64,000 nt of DNA. It comes from Otatea glauca (Eukaryota > Streptophyta > Magnoliopsida > Poales > Poaceae). The stretch spans positions 53,563,567 through 53,627,566 of the forward strand of contig CM070713.1 in assembly GCA_036346275.1 (NCBI GenBank), in the 5' to 3' direction. The position numbers were made by a program, and so were the translations under genes. Below, in pieces: positions 22,195-32,796 of this stretch (position 1 is its first letter; each line of letters opens with the position of its first letter). The notes beneath the pieces were generated by a model, which did not search any database, had not been told where the DNA came from, and worked only from the letters and a program-made list of their open reading frames with translations.

Positions 22195-23342
22195 ATGCCT
22201 GCTACCCGATCCTTGGATGAGATTCTGGGGAGTGAGGAAACCCCGGAAACTCACCCTCGGCGAGTGACTTCAGCCACTCCAGCCCAGCCCAATCCAGTCC
22301 ATCCATCGGCAGTCCGAGGATCTTCGTCGCGTCGTCCAAGCCGTCGAGATTCGCCGCCCCCGCAAGTTCAAGAAGAAGAAGTTCCGGAGTGGCAGTTGCC
22401 AGGGCCACCAACCATGGCCCAAGTGCTTGCGATGATAGAACAGGGTCGCCAGACGAATACCCTGTTGCTCCAACAGTTGGTCCAAAATACGACTAACCTT
22501 GGTGCTGCAAGTTCTAGGCCCGATTTGGTGAAGCCTCCCATCAATCCAAGTTGGGAGAATTTTTGAAGACCCGGCCTCCAACCTTTTCATCTTCGTCAGA
22601 TCCCCTGGACGCTGATGATTGGTTACGAGCTATTGCAAGTAAGCTGACCATTGCTCAATGCAATGATCATGAGAAGGTCCTTTATGCATCGTACCAACTC
22701 TAGGGAGCCGCTGCAGTTTGGTGGGAAAATTTACAAGCGGCAAGGCCCCAAGGTCAAGAAGTTACTTGGGATATTTTCGTCGAAGTCTTCAGGAAGACGC
22801 ATATTCCCTCGAGCTTGGTGAATTTGAATAGACGGGAATTTCTTGATCTGCGTCAAGGAAATATGTCTGTGATGGAGTATCTTCATCGTTTTAATTACCT
22901 TGCTCGCTATGCGTCATCAGAAGTCAGTTCAGAAGCCCGAAGAATTGAGCACTTCCGGGACAATCTGAATATTGAAGTTAAGCATCTTCTCACCATTCAC
23001 GACTTCCATGACTTCCAAACACTCGTGGACAAGGCTATAATCGCCGAGCATAGTTCGCGTGATGTTATGGAAAGTCGAAAGAGGAAGTGGATGGCGCGGA
23101 AAGCTGCCAGTCCAAATTTGCCGAGGCCGCGCGTTGGTCAGCCGACCAATGTTCGACCTCCTCTGCCTCGTCAGTAGCAGAGGCGTCAAGGTCAGGAACC
23201 CCGGCCCCAGCAGCCTTCTGCTCGTCCCTCGAGCGGTAATGAAGGAAGGACTTCTGGAGCTCAGAATCAAGCAGCTGGTGTGACCTGTTATCATTGTAAA
23301 GAGCGCGGGCATTATGCAAATGCCTGCCCTAAAAGAGGTCAA
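22195..23342 (+). pseudogene. gag (nucleocapsid polyprotein), broken
   Basis: The ATG at 22195 opens an acidic, Pro-rich N-terminus with a predicted helix (PTMAQVLAMIEQGRQTN). After a one-base frame change in a T run near 22560, the typical gypsy Gag core follows: WWENLQAARP near 22720, then FLDLRQGNMSVMEYLHRFNYLARYA near 22840, in two parts separated by its own sequence order. A CCHC zinc knuckle is at 23283-23324 (CYHCKERGHYANAC; C-X2-C-X4-H-X4-C). Two in-frame TAG codons (22701 and 23175) interrupt it, both explainable as CAG to TAG. The protein normally forms the cytoplasmic particle and packages the RNA. gag and pol share one frame here, so they were presumably one polyprotein. Confidence 0.85.
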
Positions 23343-26300
23343 GTGTCAGGGCAGCAGTCATCGCAGGGAGTTCAGAGGCCCCCAGGTCGACCCTCAGGAG
23401 CTGGGAATTCTCAGGTTGTCAAGCCTGCCGTAGCTCTTAATCGCAGTGCGAGTAGCGGTCGTTTTCATCATGTGACCGCGGAAGAAGCAAGCGAAGCGCC
23501 AGATGTGGTACTGGGTATGTTTCCTGTGCACTCGGTACCTACTTTGGTATTGTTTGATTCTGGAGCATCGCACTCGTTTATTTCTAAGAAATTTGCTGAT
23601 CAGAATAACTTAGGAATTGATCTCCTCTCTGCCAAAGTGATAATCTATTCCCCTGGTTCAGTCATGAATTCAATTAAGTTTTGTCCTAGGGTTAGCATTG
23701 AAATTAATGGAGTCATGTTTCATGCTGACCTTATCCTTATAGAAACCTCAGGGTTAGAAGTAATCCTTGGTATGGATTGGTTGTCTAAGTTCAAAGGATG
23801 CATAGACTGTGCCAATCGATCCATTTCCTTGGTTAGCCCTGAAGGAATTCCAGTTCATTTCTCTTCCATTCAAAGTTCTTCAAATTCTCAAGCTTCCCTT
23901 TGTTCAGCCATAATAAAATATCTTAGCCAGATTCCAATTGTCTCTGAGTTCTCTGATGTTTTTCCGGATGAATTGCCAGGCCTGCCTCCAGATAGGGATA
24001 TAGAGTTTGTCATAAACCTTGTTCCTGGAACAGCGCCAATATCCAAGCGTCCTTATCGAATGCCCCCAGATGAGTTAGTCGAATTAAAGAATCAAATTCA
24101 AGAGCAATTAAGAAAAGGCTTTATTCGACCTAGCTCTTCTCCTTGGGGTAGTCCAGTTCTTTTTGTGCCCAAAAAGGACGGTGGAATACGCATGTGCGTG
24201 GACTATCGTGCATTGAATGATGTCACAATTAAGAACAAATATCCTTTGCCTCGTATCGATGATCTGTTCGACCAATTGACTGGTGCTCAAATCTTTTCGA
24301 AAATTGATTTAAGACATGGGTACTATCAATTGAAGATCAGGCCAGAAGATATTCCTAAAACCGCTTTTACCACTCGTTACGGTTTATATGAATATACCGT
24401 GATGTCTTTCGGACTTACAAATGCTCCTGCTAATTTCACGTGCCTCATGAATAAAGTTTTCATGGAGTATTTAGATAAGTTCGTAGTGGTATTCATTGAT
24501 GATATTCTCGTCTATTCCAAATCCGAAGAAGATCATGCGCATCATTTGCGTAAGGTTCTTGAAAAGCTTCGAGAGCATAAGCTTTATGCCAAATTCGAGA
24601 AGTGCGAATTTTGGCTAAAAGAAGTTGCTTTCCTTGGTCATATTCTTTCGAAAGGTGGTATTTCCGTTGATCCCAGTAAAGTCAAAGCTGTTTTAGACTG
24701 GGAAGCCCCTCATCTGTTAGAAAATTGAAGTTTTCTCGGCCTAGCGGGATTTTATCGCGCTTTATCGAGAACTTCTCCAAAATCGCCGATCCTTTGACCC
24801 ACTTCTCAAGAAAGAAAAGAAGTTTGAGTGGACACTGAATGCGAAGAAAGCTTTGTGAATTAAAGAAAAGATTAACAATACTCGGTTCGGTGTTACAGAT
24901 GTCCATAAAAGCTTTGATGTTTATTGTGATGCTTCCAAGAATGGGTTTGGGTGTGTGCTTATGCAAGAAGGAAAAGTCGTAGCTTACGCTCTCGTCGATT
25001 CGCGACCTCATGAGCTCAATTATCCGACTCATGATCCGAATTAGCCGCGTAGTGCACGCCCGAAAATTTGGCGTCATTACCTGATTGGAAACAAATGCAG
25101 TGTATTCACAGATCATAAGAGCCTGAAATATTTCTTCACCCAGCCTGATCTAAATTTAAGACAACGAAGATGGCTAGAGTTGATAAAAGATTACGACCTT
25201 AGCATTCAATACCATCCTGGTAAAGCCAACGTCGTGGCTGATGCTCTAAGTCGAAAGCTTCATTGTCTTTCTGTTTCATCTTTGACCGATCAGTCCGATC
25301 TGATAAAAGAATTCCAAAAGCTTAATTTGGGAGTTGTCGAAAAAGGTTGTTTGGCCGCCCTAGAGGTGCAACCAACCCTTAAGTCTCAGATTAAATCTGC
25401 TCAGCTCAAGGATGAAGCTATTATCAAAATCCGTGAAGAATTGAAGCAAGGAAAGGAATCTAAATTTCATGAAAGTTCAGATGAAGTTCTTATGTTCGAG
25501 AATAGAATATATGTTCCTGATGATCCAGAATTAAAAGAATTGATCCTCAAAGAAGCCCATGAGTGTCCCCTCTTGATTCACCCTGGAAGTACAAAGATGT
25601 ATCAAGACCTCCGACGGGATTATTGTTGGCCCGGTTTGAAAAGAGATGTTGCTGCATATGTCGCAATCTGTGATGTATGCCAGCGTGTCAAAGCCGAGCA
25701 TCAACGTCCCACATGACTTCTGCAGCCTTTGAAGATACCAGAGTGGAAATGGGAAGATATCAGCATGGATTTTATTACTGGTTTGCCAAGAACCAGGAAA
25801 GGGCATGACTCCATTTGGGTAATCGTTGACCGTCTGACGAAAGTGGCTCACTTTATTCCGGTCAAGACTACTCAATCTGGAGATAAGCTTGCCGAGTTGT
25901 ATCTGGAAAATGTTGTCCGTCTTCATGGCGTCCCGAAGACAATTGTTTCTGACCGAGGTTCCCAGTTTACTTCTCGTTTCTGGGAAAGTTTGCACCGTCT
26001 TCTGGGTACTAAGCTGAATTTCAGTACGGCTTATCATCCTCAGACAGATGGACAAACGGAAAGAACCAATCAAATTTTGGAAGACATGTTAAGAGCCTGT
26101 GTGCTATCCTATGGCTCTAATTGGGAGAAAAGTTTGTCCTTCGCCGAATTCTCTTATAATAACAGTTTTCAATCTAGTCTTCAAGTGTCGCCTTTTGAAG
26201 CGCTGTATGGAAGGAAATGTCGGACCCCTCTTTTCTGGTCTGAAGTTGGAGAAAGAAAATTCTTCGGCCCAGATCTTATTCAAGAAGCTCAAGAGCAAGT

Positions 26301-26802
26301 GGACATGATCAGAAGCCGACTAAAAGAAGCTCAACCTCGTCAAAAGAGTTACGCCGACAATCGTCGTCGTGAACTCAGTTTTGAAGTTGGTGACCATGTC
26401 TACCTTAAGGTCTCGCCTCTTCGTGGAGTTCGTCGATTTCAAGTCCGTGGAAAGTTGGCTCCTCGATTCATTGGACCTTATCGGATTATTGGAAAGATGG
26501 GTGAGATGGCATATCAATTAGAATTGCCACCTCAACTATCTGACGTTCATAACGTCTTCCATGTATCTCAGCTCAAGAAATGCCTTCGTGTTCCCTCCGA
26601 CTTCGCTGATTTGGAAGGGATAGATCTTCAGCCAGATTTATCTTATCGGGAGCATCCAGTTTGTATTTTGGAAGAAGCCGAATGCCAAACAAGAAACAAG
26701 ACCATTAAGATGTTGAAGGTGCAATGGAGCAATCATACCGAAGACGAAGCCACCTGGGAAAGAGAAGATCATCTTCGACAAGAGTTCCACAATTTCTTCT
26801 AG
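23343..26802 (+). pseudogene. pol: protease, RT, RNase H, integrase, chromodomain; broken
   Basis: Domains in order: aspartic protease with DSGASHSFIS at about 23556; reverse transcriptase from about 24030, with VDYRALN, the catalytic FIDD box at 24492 and LRHGYYQL; RNase H at about 24900-25150, with DVYCDAS; integrase with an HHCC zinc finger (about 25558-25690) and a DDE core (MDFITGLP at 25765, SDRGSQF, then TERTNQ); a GPYRIIG/LPPQLSDVHNVFHVSQL tail; and a chromodomain from about 26650 that ends in WEREDHLRQEFHNFF. Breaks: TGA at 24726, a one-base loss near 24757 with further stops up to 25050, and TGA at 25714. The RT and integrase active-site residues seen are intact. The chromodomain is thought to steer integration to heterochromatin. 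Confidence 0.9.
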
Positions 26803-26810
26803 TCATATCC

Positions 26811-26830
26811 AAATCTCGGGGACGAGATTT
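26811..26830 (+). promoter_or_regulatory. Perfect hairpin upstream of polypurine tract
   Basis: AAATCTCG and CGAGATTT form a perfect 8-bp stem around a GGGA loop. It lies 8 nt after the pol stop and just before the polypurine tract. The identical 20 nt occur at 41293 and 60857 in the non-coding derivative, so it is probably a cis signal. Confidence 0.6.
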
Positions 26831-26833
26831 CTG

Positions 26834-26848
26834 TAAGGGGGATAGATC
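26834..26848 (+). promoter_or_regulatory. Polypurine tract
   Basis: TAAGGGGGATAGAT sits against the 3' LTR start and would prime plus-strand DNA synthesis. The derivative copies have AAGGGGGGTAGAT in the same place. Confidence 0.8.
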
Positions 26849-28942
26849 TGTAACAGCCTCAAAAATTATAAAATAAATAAAAATGAAATAAAAATCTTTT
26901 GTGTATTATTTTCGAAATTTCTGAATTTTCTGGATTTTCTTTTGGCTTTTCTTTAATGCAAGAAAGTGAAACAAAGAATATGGTAAATAGAAAATGGTAA
27001 AAAGTAAAAATGTTAATTCAACAAAATTTACCAAAGTCTCCAAAAATATCTGAGGGCTCTCCTCAGATTGCTTAAGTCGGTGGGCAACCTGGATTTATAA
27101 AAATATTAATTAATCAAAGATAATCATGAGTAAATATCTCAGGGTAAAATGGTAAAATAACTTGGTAAAAATATCTATAAGTCATCCTGACCCAAAATTT
27201 TTATCTTGCCGACATACAAACAGTATCAACCTCCAGTAAAAATATCAAGAATTTAATAATTCATGTTATGATTTTAAAAGTTCAAAAACAGTGAATAAAT
27301 AAACTGGAAAACAGTAATGTCAGAATTTTTAAAATTTAAATATTAATAATTAAAATCTGTACTTTTTACAGAAGGTGTAGAATATCATTTCAAACTTTGA
27401 TAAAAAGTTTTGTAAAATAATCTCTTAATTAAATCGCAAATTAAAAGAAAAACCGAATGGCCAATGCAGCAACTGTTGCAATGTCAGAATTTTATAAAAA
27501 TCTTCATGCATCATAAAATAGTGAAAATTTTCATGAGACTGTAAATATCATTGCTGCCCTATGGTAAAAATTTTATAAAATTTCGCCTCGTTTTGACCAT
27601 CGAAAATGTCATTGAAACTCCGTTCTATCTTGAGCCTTCGCCAGACTTCTTTTTTGCTCTCGCTGACATGTGGGCCCGGGCTGTCAGTGAGACACCTCAG
27701 CCGACAGCCGCTGCCCGCTCGCCCCCACGCGTCAGCCGACCCAGCCACGCCTTCTTCTTCCCCTCTCTCTGCCTCTCTCCCGCGCCGACGTCGCTTCTCG
27801 GATTTTCTCGCACTCGCGCCCAAACCGACTTCCTCACCCTATATAAACCCCTCTTCTCGCATCGCAGCCGACCCAGCCGCCTCTCTGAGAAACCATTCGC
27901 CAGCGCCTCAGCGCGGTTCCGCCGAAAAGGGAAAGCGCAATTTCCGCGTGAAAGCGCACTTTCCATTTTCGGAAATTTTCTAATTTTTCAGTATTTATTC
28001 AAAACCTAGATATTCATATAGCTATAACTTTTGAATCACTTAACCAAATTTGATGAAATAAATTTATAAATTCATATAAAATCCAGTAGATTCAGAATAT
28101 GCAGAAATATTTCAGAATTGAGTTTTATTTGAAATTCAAATTGAAATTTAAAAGAAAGGTTAGAAATATGTCATACATGAAAATTTTGCAAATGATCTCC
28201 AAATTTAGTAAAATAAATTTTATTAGAATCCTTGCAATCTCAGGAACCTAAATCTGTAAAACTACTTAGGGTTTGTTTTAAGAAAAATTAAGTTATAAAA
28301 TGGGTGGTAATTAATGCAATAATAGCTTAAATAAATCAGATCTTTAAATTGCAAAAGAGAACAAATAACTCATGTAACCATTCCTGAATTTGTGAAATCA
28401 TTTTATTTGAATATTTCCATCTGATTTCTTTTTGGCCTTATCGAAATTTAGTATTTGTTATATGTTGTCGTACGACGAATAGAATCCGATTTAAACCGTG
28501 TATTCGACGACCGTGAGTTCAAGTCGAGGATAATCAACAAGGCAAGCAAAACCCTTGATCATATTGATCCCAGTTTTATAAATGTTTTCATTAATGTTTT
28601 ATCGCATACTTTACTTTTATTAAAGTCTGCTATATTTTGGGTTTTGGTAGTTGTACCTATTGTCACATAGAACTTCCTTGATAAGTATGGATTTGTGAAC
28701 CTTGATAACCCTAAGAATAACTTAGACAGTAATTGATGTCAAACTGGGTTACTCACATTTGGTGAAATGCTTAGCCAAAGCTAAACGAAGATAAAACTGT
28801 GACATGATTAAAGACTTTGGATATGACATTTAAATGGGTGTGACCATTTTTGTGGTTGGTATTTTGGTTAGAAAAATGAAAATAAAACTATGGTTTAGAT
28901 GCGGGCAATTATTGGCAATAGCCGATTGTGTATGTCTTGCAC
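26849..28942 (+). repeat. 3' LTR, internally deleted and 3'-truncated
   Basis: It matches the 5' LTR from TGTAACAGCC to about TGTCTTGCACGTA (5' LTR position near 19720), after which segment B begins. About 790 bp corresponding to 17887-18678 are absent near 27900. The missing right end removes R/U5 and polyadenylation signals beyond that point and explains the absent right target duplication. Confidence 0.92.
27839..27848 (+). promoter_or_regulatory. TATA box of 3' LTR
   Basis: CTATATAAACCC is the counterpart of the 5' LTR box. The internal LTR deletion starts about 55 bp downstream, so the box is kept while much of the transcribed leader is lost. Confidence 0.65.
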
Positions 28943-29357
28943 GTAATGAAAATGCACATGACACATGCCACCCCTGTTGTTTATACTCTTCTTTCCCCTT
29001 CTACTCTACGTTCTTTATATATAGTGTCGGGGTCTCCATAATTGCAACTCAAGGATTTTACAGAAAACAGTTCAATTTCTGCAGGAATTAGAAAAAATTC
29101 TCGTGTTTCAAAGAGTTGTTACCGAATATGATGTTATGCGTAGTCTGTTAAAAAACGTTGTTAAACAAAAACAGGGTTTCCTGGCGACCTGGATCTGGCC
29201 CATGCAAATATGCAATGCATGCATGCAGCTTTCTCGTCTCATGTACCCTACGTTACATGCATTATGTTCAACTGGACTTGGAGGGAAGGAATAATATGTA
29301 GCACGCTGCAGGTTTGAGGATTTCTTTCTTGCCTCGGGCAAGATTGCACTACCACTT

Positions 29358-30828
29358 TGTAACATCCTGAAAGTTTAGAACAAAGAAAAGGTGTACGGTA
29401 TAAAATTGAGAACAAGTGTTTCTGAGGTTTTAACGTTGTTTGCTCCAATTAAAATTTCTTAGACTTTGTGTCATGTGAAAAGATTTAATAAAAAGGGGAA
29501 AACAAAGAAAAAGGTAAAAAGATGAAAATAAAATTTAGAAAATTTTACCATGAGTCTTACTTAAGCTTGTCATAATGTTTGACCAGTAAGTAGAATTTTT
29601 ATGAACTTAGGGTCAAGATAAATAAAATATGTATCTACTTTTTGGCTAAAAACAGTGAATCAAAAAGTGGAAAGAAAAATAACCAATGTCAAGAAAAGAC
29701 AAGAAAATTTATATAAATCCCTGGAGATATGATGCATCACTGGTCAAAATTTTATAATTAAATGAATTGAAATAGGCCTCTGAAAAATTCAAATACAGTG
29801 GGTCCAAAATGTTAGGAAAATAATTGTCAGAATTTTTATAAAACAATGGATCATGTTTTTGATTTGAAAATTCTACAGTGATCTAATTATGGGGATTGGA
29901 ACCTCTCCAAAAAGTTTCAAAAATAAATTATATAAAATTCTCCTGTAATTAAATCAAAAACCGAAATCAAAGTTTGGAACCAGGGTACAGTGTCAGAATT
30001 TTAACAAATTTCCCAAAAGGAGTTTTTGTCTCAAAATTTTCCAGTAGACGTGTAACTCTCATTAAGCCTTGGTAAAAAAGTTTGGAAAAAATCTGAAATT
30101 AGTTTAGGGCTTAAACAAATACGAAATCTAGAGTTTTCCCGTTCTGACTTGTCACATTAAACATGTCGTCTCGCTGACAAGTGGGCCCGGCCGTGTTGAA
30201 TCGTTGACGAGCTGGTCAGTTGAGGCGAGACTTTGTCTCACCGCCCGGTGGGCCCCGCCCCACATGTCACCTCGATTCGCGATTTCTTTCTTCCTTTCTT
30301 CTCCCCGCCGAGCCGAGTTGCGATCTCCGCTCGTCCTTGGCGTCCGACCATCAACCACTCGTGTCGGCGCAAGCTCAGCCTCCACATCGCGAGTAGAGCT
30401 CCTCCACCTCGCTTTGTGCTCACTTGGTTCCGGCCGAGCCGTTTTGGAGGTGAGGCTAGCCGTTGCGCCGGCATGTAGCAACGATCAAGTCATTCACTTC
30501 AACTCGAGCCAAAACCAAGCCTAGCCCTTTTGTTCACGCCGCATTGCTCGCTGCTCCTCACTTTCCCATTTTGCCGAGCCGAGAGCCTCAAGGGGCGTCA
30601 TCTTCCTCGTTGAGCCGGAGGAGCCCGAAAAGGGGGAAAACGTTGAATCGGGTGAGTTCCTCCTCGATCCTCCGAATTGATTGCTCCTCGAGCTTCTCTA
30701 GCACCGTTTCTCTTCCGGCAAGCAAACACCTCTCCTAGGTTAGCCTTGGCTTGCTAGTGCTCATGCCGCTGCCCATTCCGCAGCGGCGAGGCTGCTTTGC
30801 CGGCGGCGAGCAAGAGTCCCCGGCGCTC
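29358..30828 (+). mobile_element. Gypsy-type LTR fragment (5' part) inserted in segment B
   Basis: It starts TGTAACATCCTGAAAG and shows the family's later modules (CAGTGTCAGAATTTTAA near 29990, then a GC-rich part with CACCGCCCGGTGG near 30240 that resembles 10827). It breaks off in GC-rich sequence at 30828 with no CA end. The 45-bp stretch TTTGAGGATTTC...ACCAC(AC)TT is present on both sides (29313-29357 and 30829-30875), far longer than a normal 5-bp target duplication. Confidence 0.7.
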
Positions 30829-30887
30829 TTTGAGGATTTCTTTCTTGCCTCTGGGCAAGATTGCACAACCACACTTCAGCTCTTTTG

Positions 30888-31252
30888 GGCTAGTTTGTAT
30901 GAATGGGATTAGGCTCAATCCCTTGGGATTTGCATGAAATTAAGGAGGTTGGTTAGTCTAAACCCTGTTTATCCAAATTAGCCTAGCTCCAGTTTGTTTG
31001 GGCTTTTCTCTCGCTTAAAAGCCAAAAAGCCAATGACACTAAATGCCAAAAAGCTTCTATATAATTAAAAACCAAAAAGTTACGAGAGATGGTTTTCGAC
31101 TTATTGCGAGTTTGTTTTATACTAATACCACTAAAGTTGGATAAAATTATCCATCTCCATCATGTGGACACTGTCGCCTGCCTCAACCCTTTGTAGCCGC
31201 CGTCCTTCCCTAGCCTCCCCTGCCGTCGTTGTGCTCCTCCCTTGTCACCGCC
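30888..31252 (+). repeat. MITE-like sequence with AAAAGCC repeats, copy B
   Basis: It is the counterpart of 3955-4341 with one fewer 24-bp unit. Here the element continues into 31253-31628, a stretch of GCC/CTCC-rich then mixed sequence ending GTGTAAA, which is missing in copy A. Confidence 0.4.
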
Positions 31253-32253
31253 GTCCTTTACCCTACCCTCAACCCTGAGACCTTCGCTGCCCATCACTCA
31301 ATGCTACCACCGGCCTCTTAACTCTATCTCCCACCGGTGTCTTTCACCCCTCCATCTAGTTGCCCCCAACCTTCGCCTTGGCAGATATGCTTCCTCCACC
31401 ACCAACGGCCTCCTTTGACCTCTCCTCCATCGACCTCGCTCACCACCCCCGATGGATATGCTTTCCTCTGTTCAGATATAGAGCAAGGGAAGTTGGGCGG
31501 CAACATCGGTAGATCATCCTAGATCTTGATAGTGAGAGCGATGGCATCGCGGCATCAATGAGAGCGCGCCAGTGAGACCAACAATGGCTCAGCGGTAGTG
31601 GAGACACTATGGTGGCGATCAGTGTAAAGACGTGGATTTTTGTTTGTTTTTTTTTCATTTTTCTTTCCTTTTTCGAATTGACATGTGATTATAAAGAATT
31701 ATTGTTGTGATTGAACTGACTTTTTTTATTAATTCATGTCATTGTTTGCCAAATTTCATGAGGCCATGACGAACATTGGAATAGTTGGTATTAGAACCAA
31801 GGATATTTCATACATTTTAACAATATGCCAACGAAAAAACATGATGCCAAATAGCCGTTTAAACCGAAAAGCTAGTTTTAAGCAATAAGCTAAAAAACCT
31901 ATGGTTAAACAAACGGCCTTAAAAAATCGGGCTGGGCGATATGTTTGTAGGCTGCGGATTAAGATCCATCGTAGAGTATTTTTTTTGGACCATGGATTGT
32001 CAATCAACTGGGGCTTGCATGGATCATGTACCTTTGTTTTAGAAATAGGAGCTAGATTTTATTAATGAATAGCATACTTACAATTTGAGAGAAGACAATC
32101 ATACAACAACTATTGTACCTTAGATTAGGGACTCCTGCAAGGAGCCTTCTACGTTGCATGCACAAAACATCTTACATTGAGGATTTGAGGTAAATATTAC
32201 ATTGGGAAATATATAAAGTTTCATATCAAAGTATCATGCATGCGATGCAATTA

Positions 32254-32504
32254 CTCCCTCGGTTCCTTTTTAGATGTCGTCTCCGAACGTGTGCAATCAA
32301 CTTTTTTAAACTTTAACTGCTAGTATGCGCAATATTTGGATTTTCACATGGAAATGTTATAACTAGATTTGTTTAAAAAATACTTTCTTAACAATATATA
32401 TTTTAATATTGTTTATTAACATATAACTAGAAAAGTAAATATTGTCAATTGTGTATATTGTAGACCAAGTCATCCAAAAAGATAAATAGAAAACGACGGA
32501 GGTT
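32254..32504 (+). mobile_element. Stowaway-like MITE, copy B
   Basis: It has the same position within the duplicated block and the same CTCCCTCGGTTCC and ACGACGGAGG ends as 6253-6504. Confidence 0.7.
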
Positions 32505-32796
32505 GTAATTGGCCAACAAAAGATCACCACAAACATGACTGAAATTAAGATAGCACGTTCTGGCAGATACACTTCCATGAACACACACACACGACTGAAT
32601 TCAAGACAGCACAAAATCTGGTAGATACTTCGCCATGCAGCACACCAAATTATTACTCCTACCATGCCACGCATGCAAGCATCACAAGCTACCGATATAT
32701 TGGCCCACCACACACTCAACTTAAAGCTCAATGAGACGCTCAGACGCGCCCTGCTTCGCTGAGGGCTTGCATGCGGGACCGACCGATGCACGGAAC

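Larger units (their letters stand above)
16836..28942 (+). mobile_element. Ty3/gypsy chromovirus (Tekay/Del-like), nearly complete, defective
   Basis: The order is 5' LTR (16836-20875), primer-binding site (20879), ORF0, gag, pol (protease, reverse transcriptase, RNase H, integrase, chromodomain), hairpin, polypurine tract and 3' LTR (26849-28942, truncated). The integrase-after-RNase-H order and the C-terminal chromodomain place it among gypsy chromoviruses. The RT motifs and very long LTRs fit the Tekay/Del clade. The extra ORF before gag recalls rice RIRE3/RIRE8-type elements (from memory, not a database search). Several stops and frameshifts make it non-autonomous today. Confidence 0.93.
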
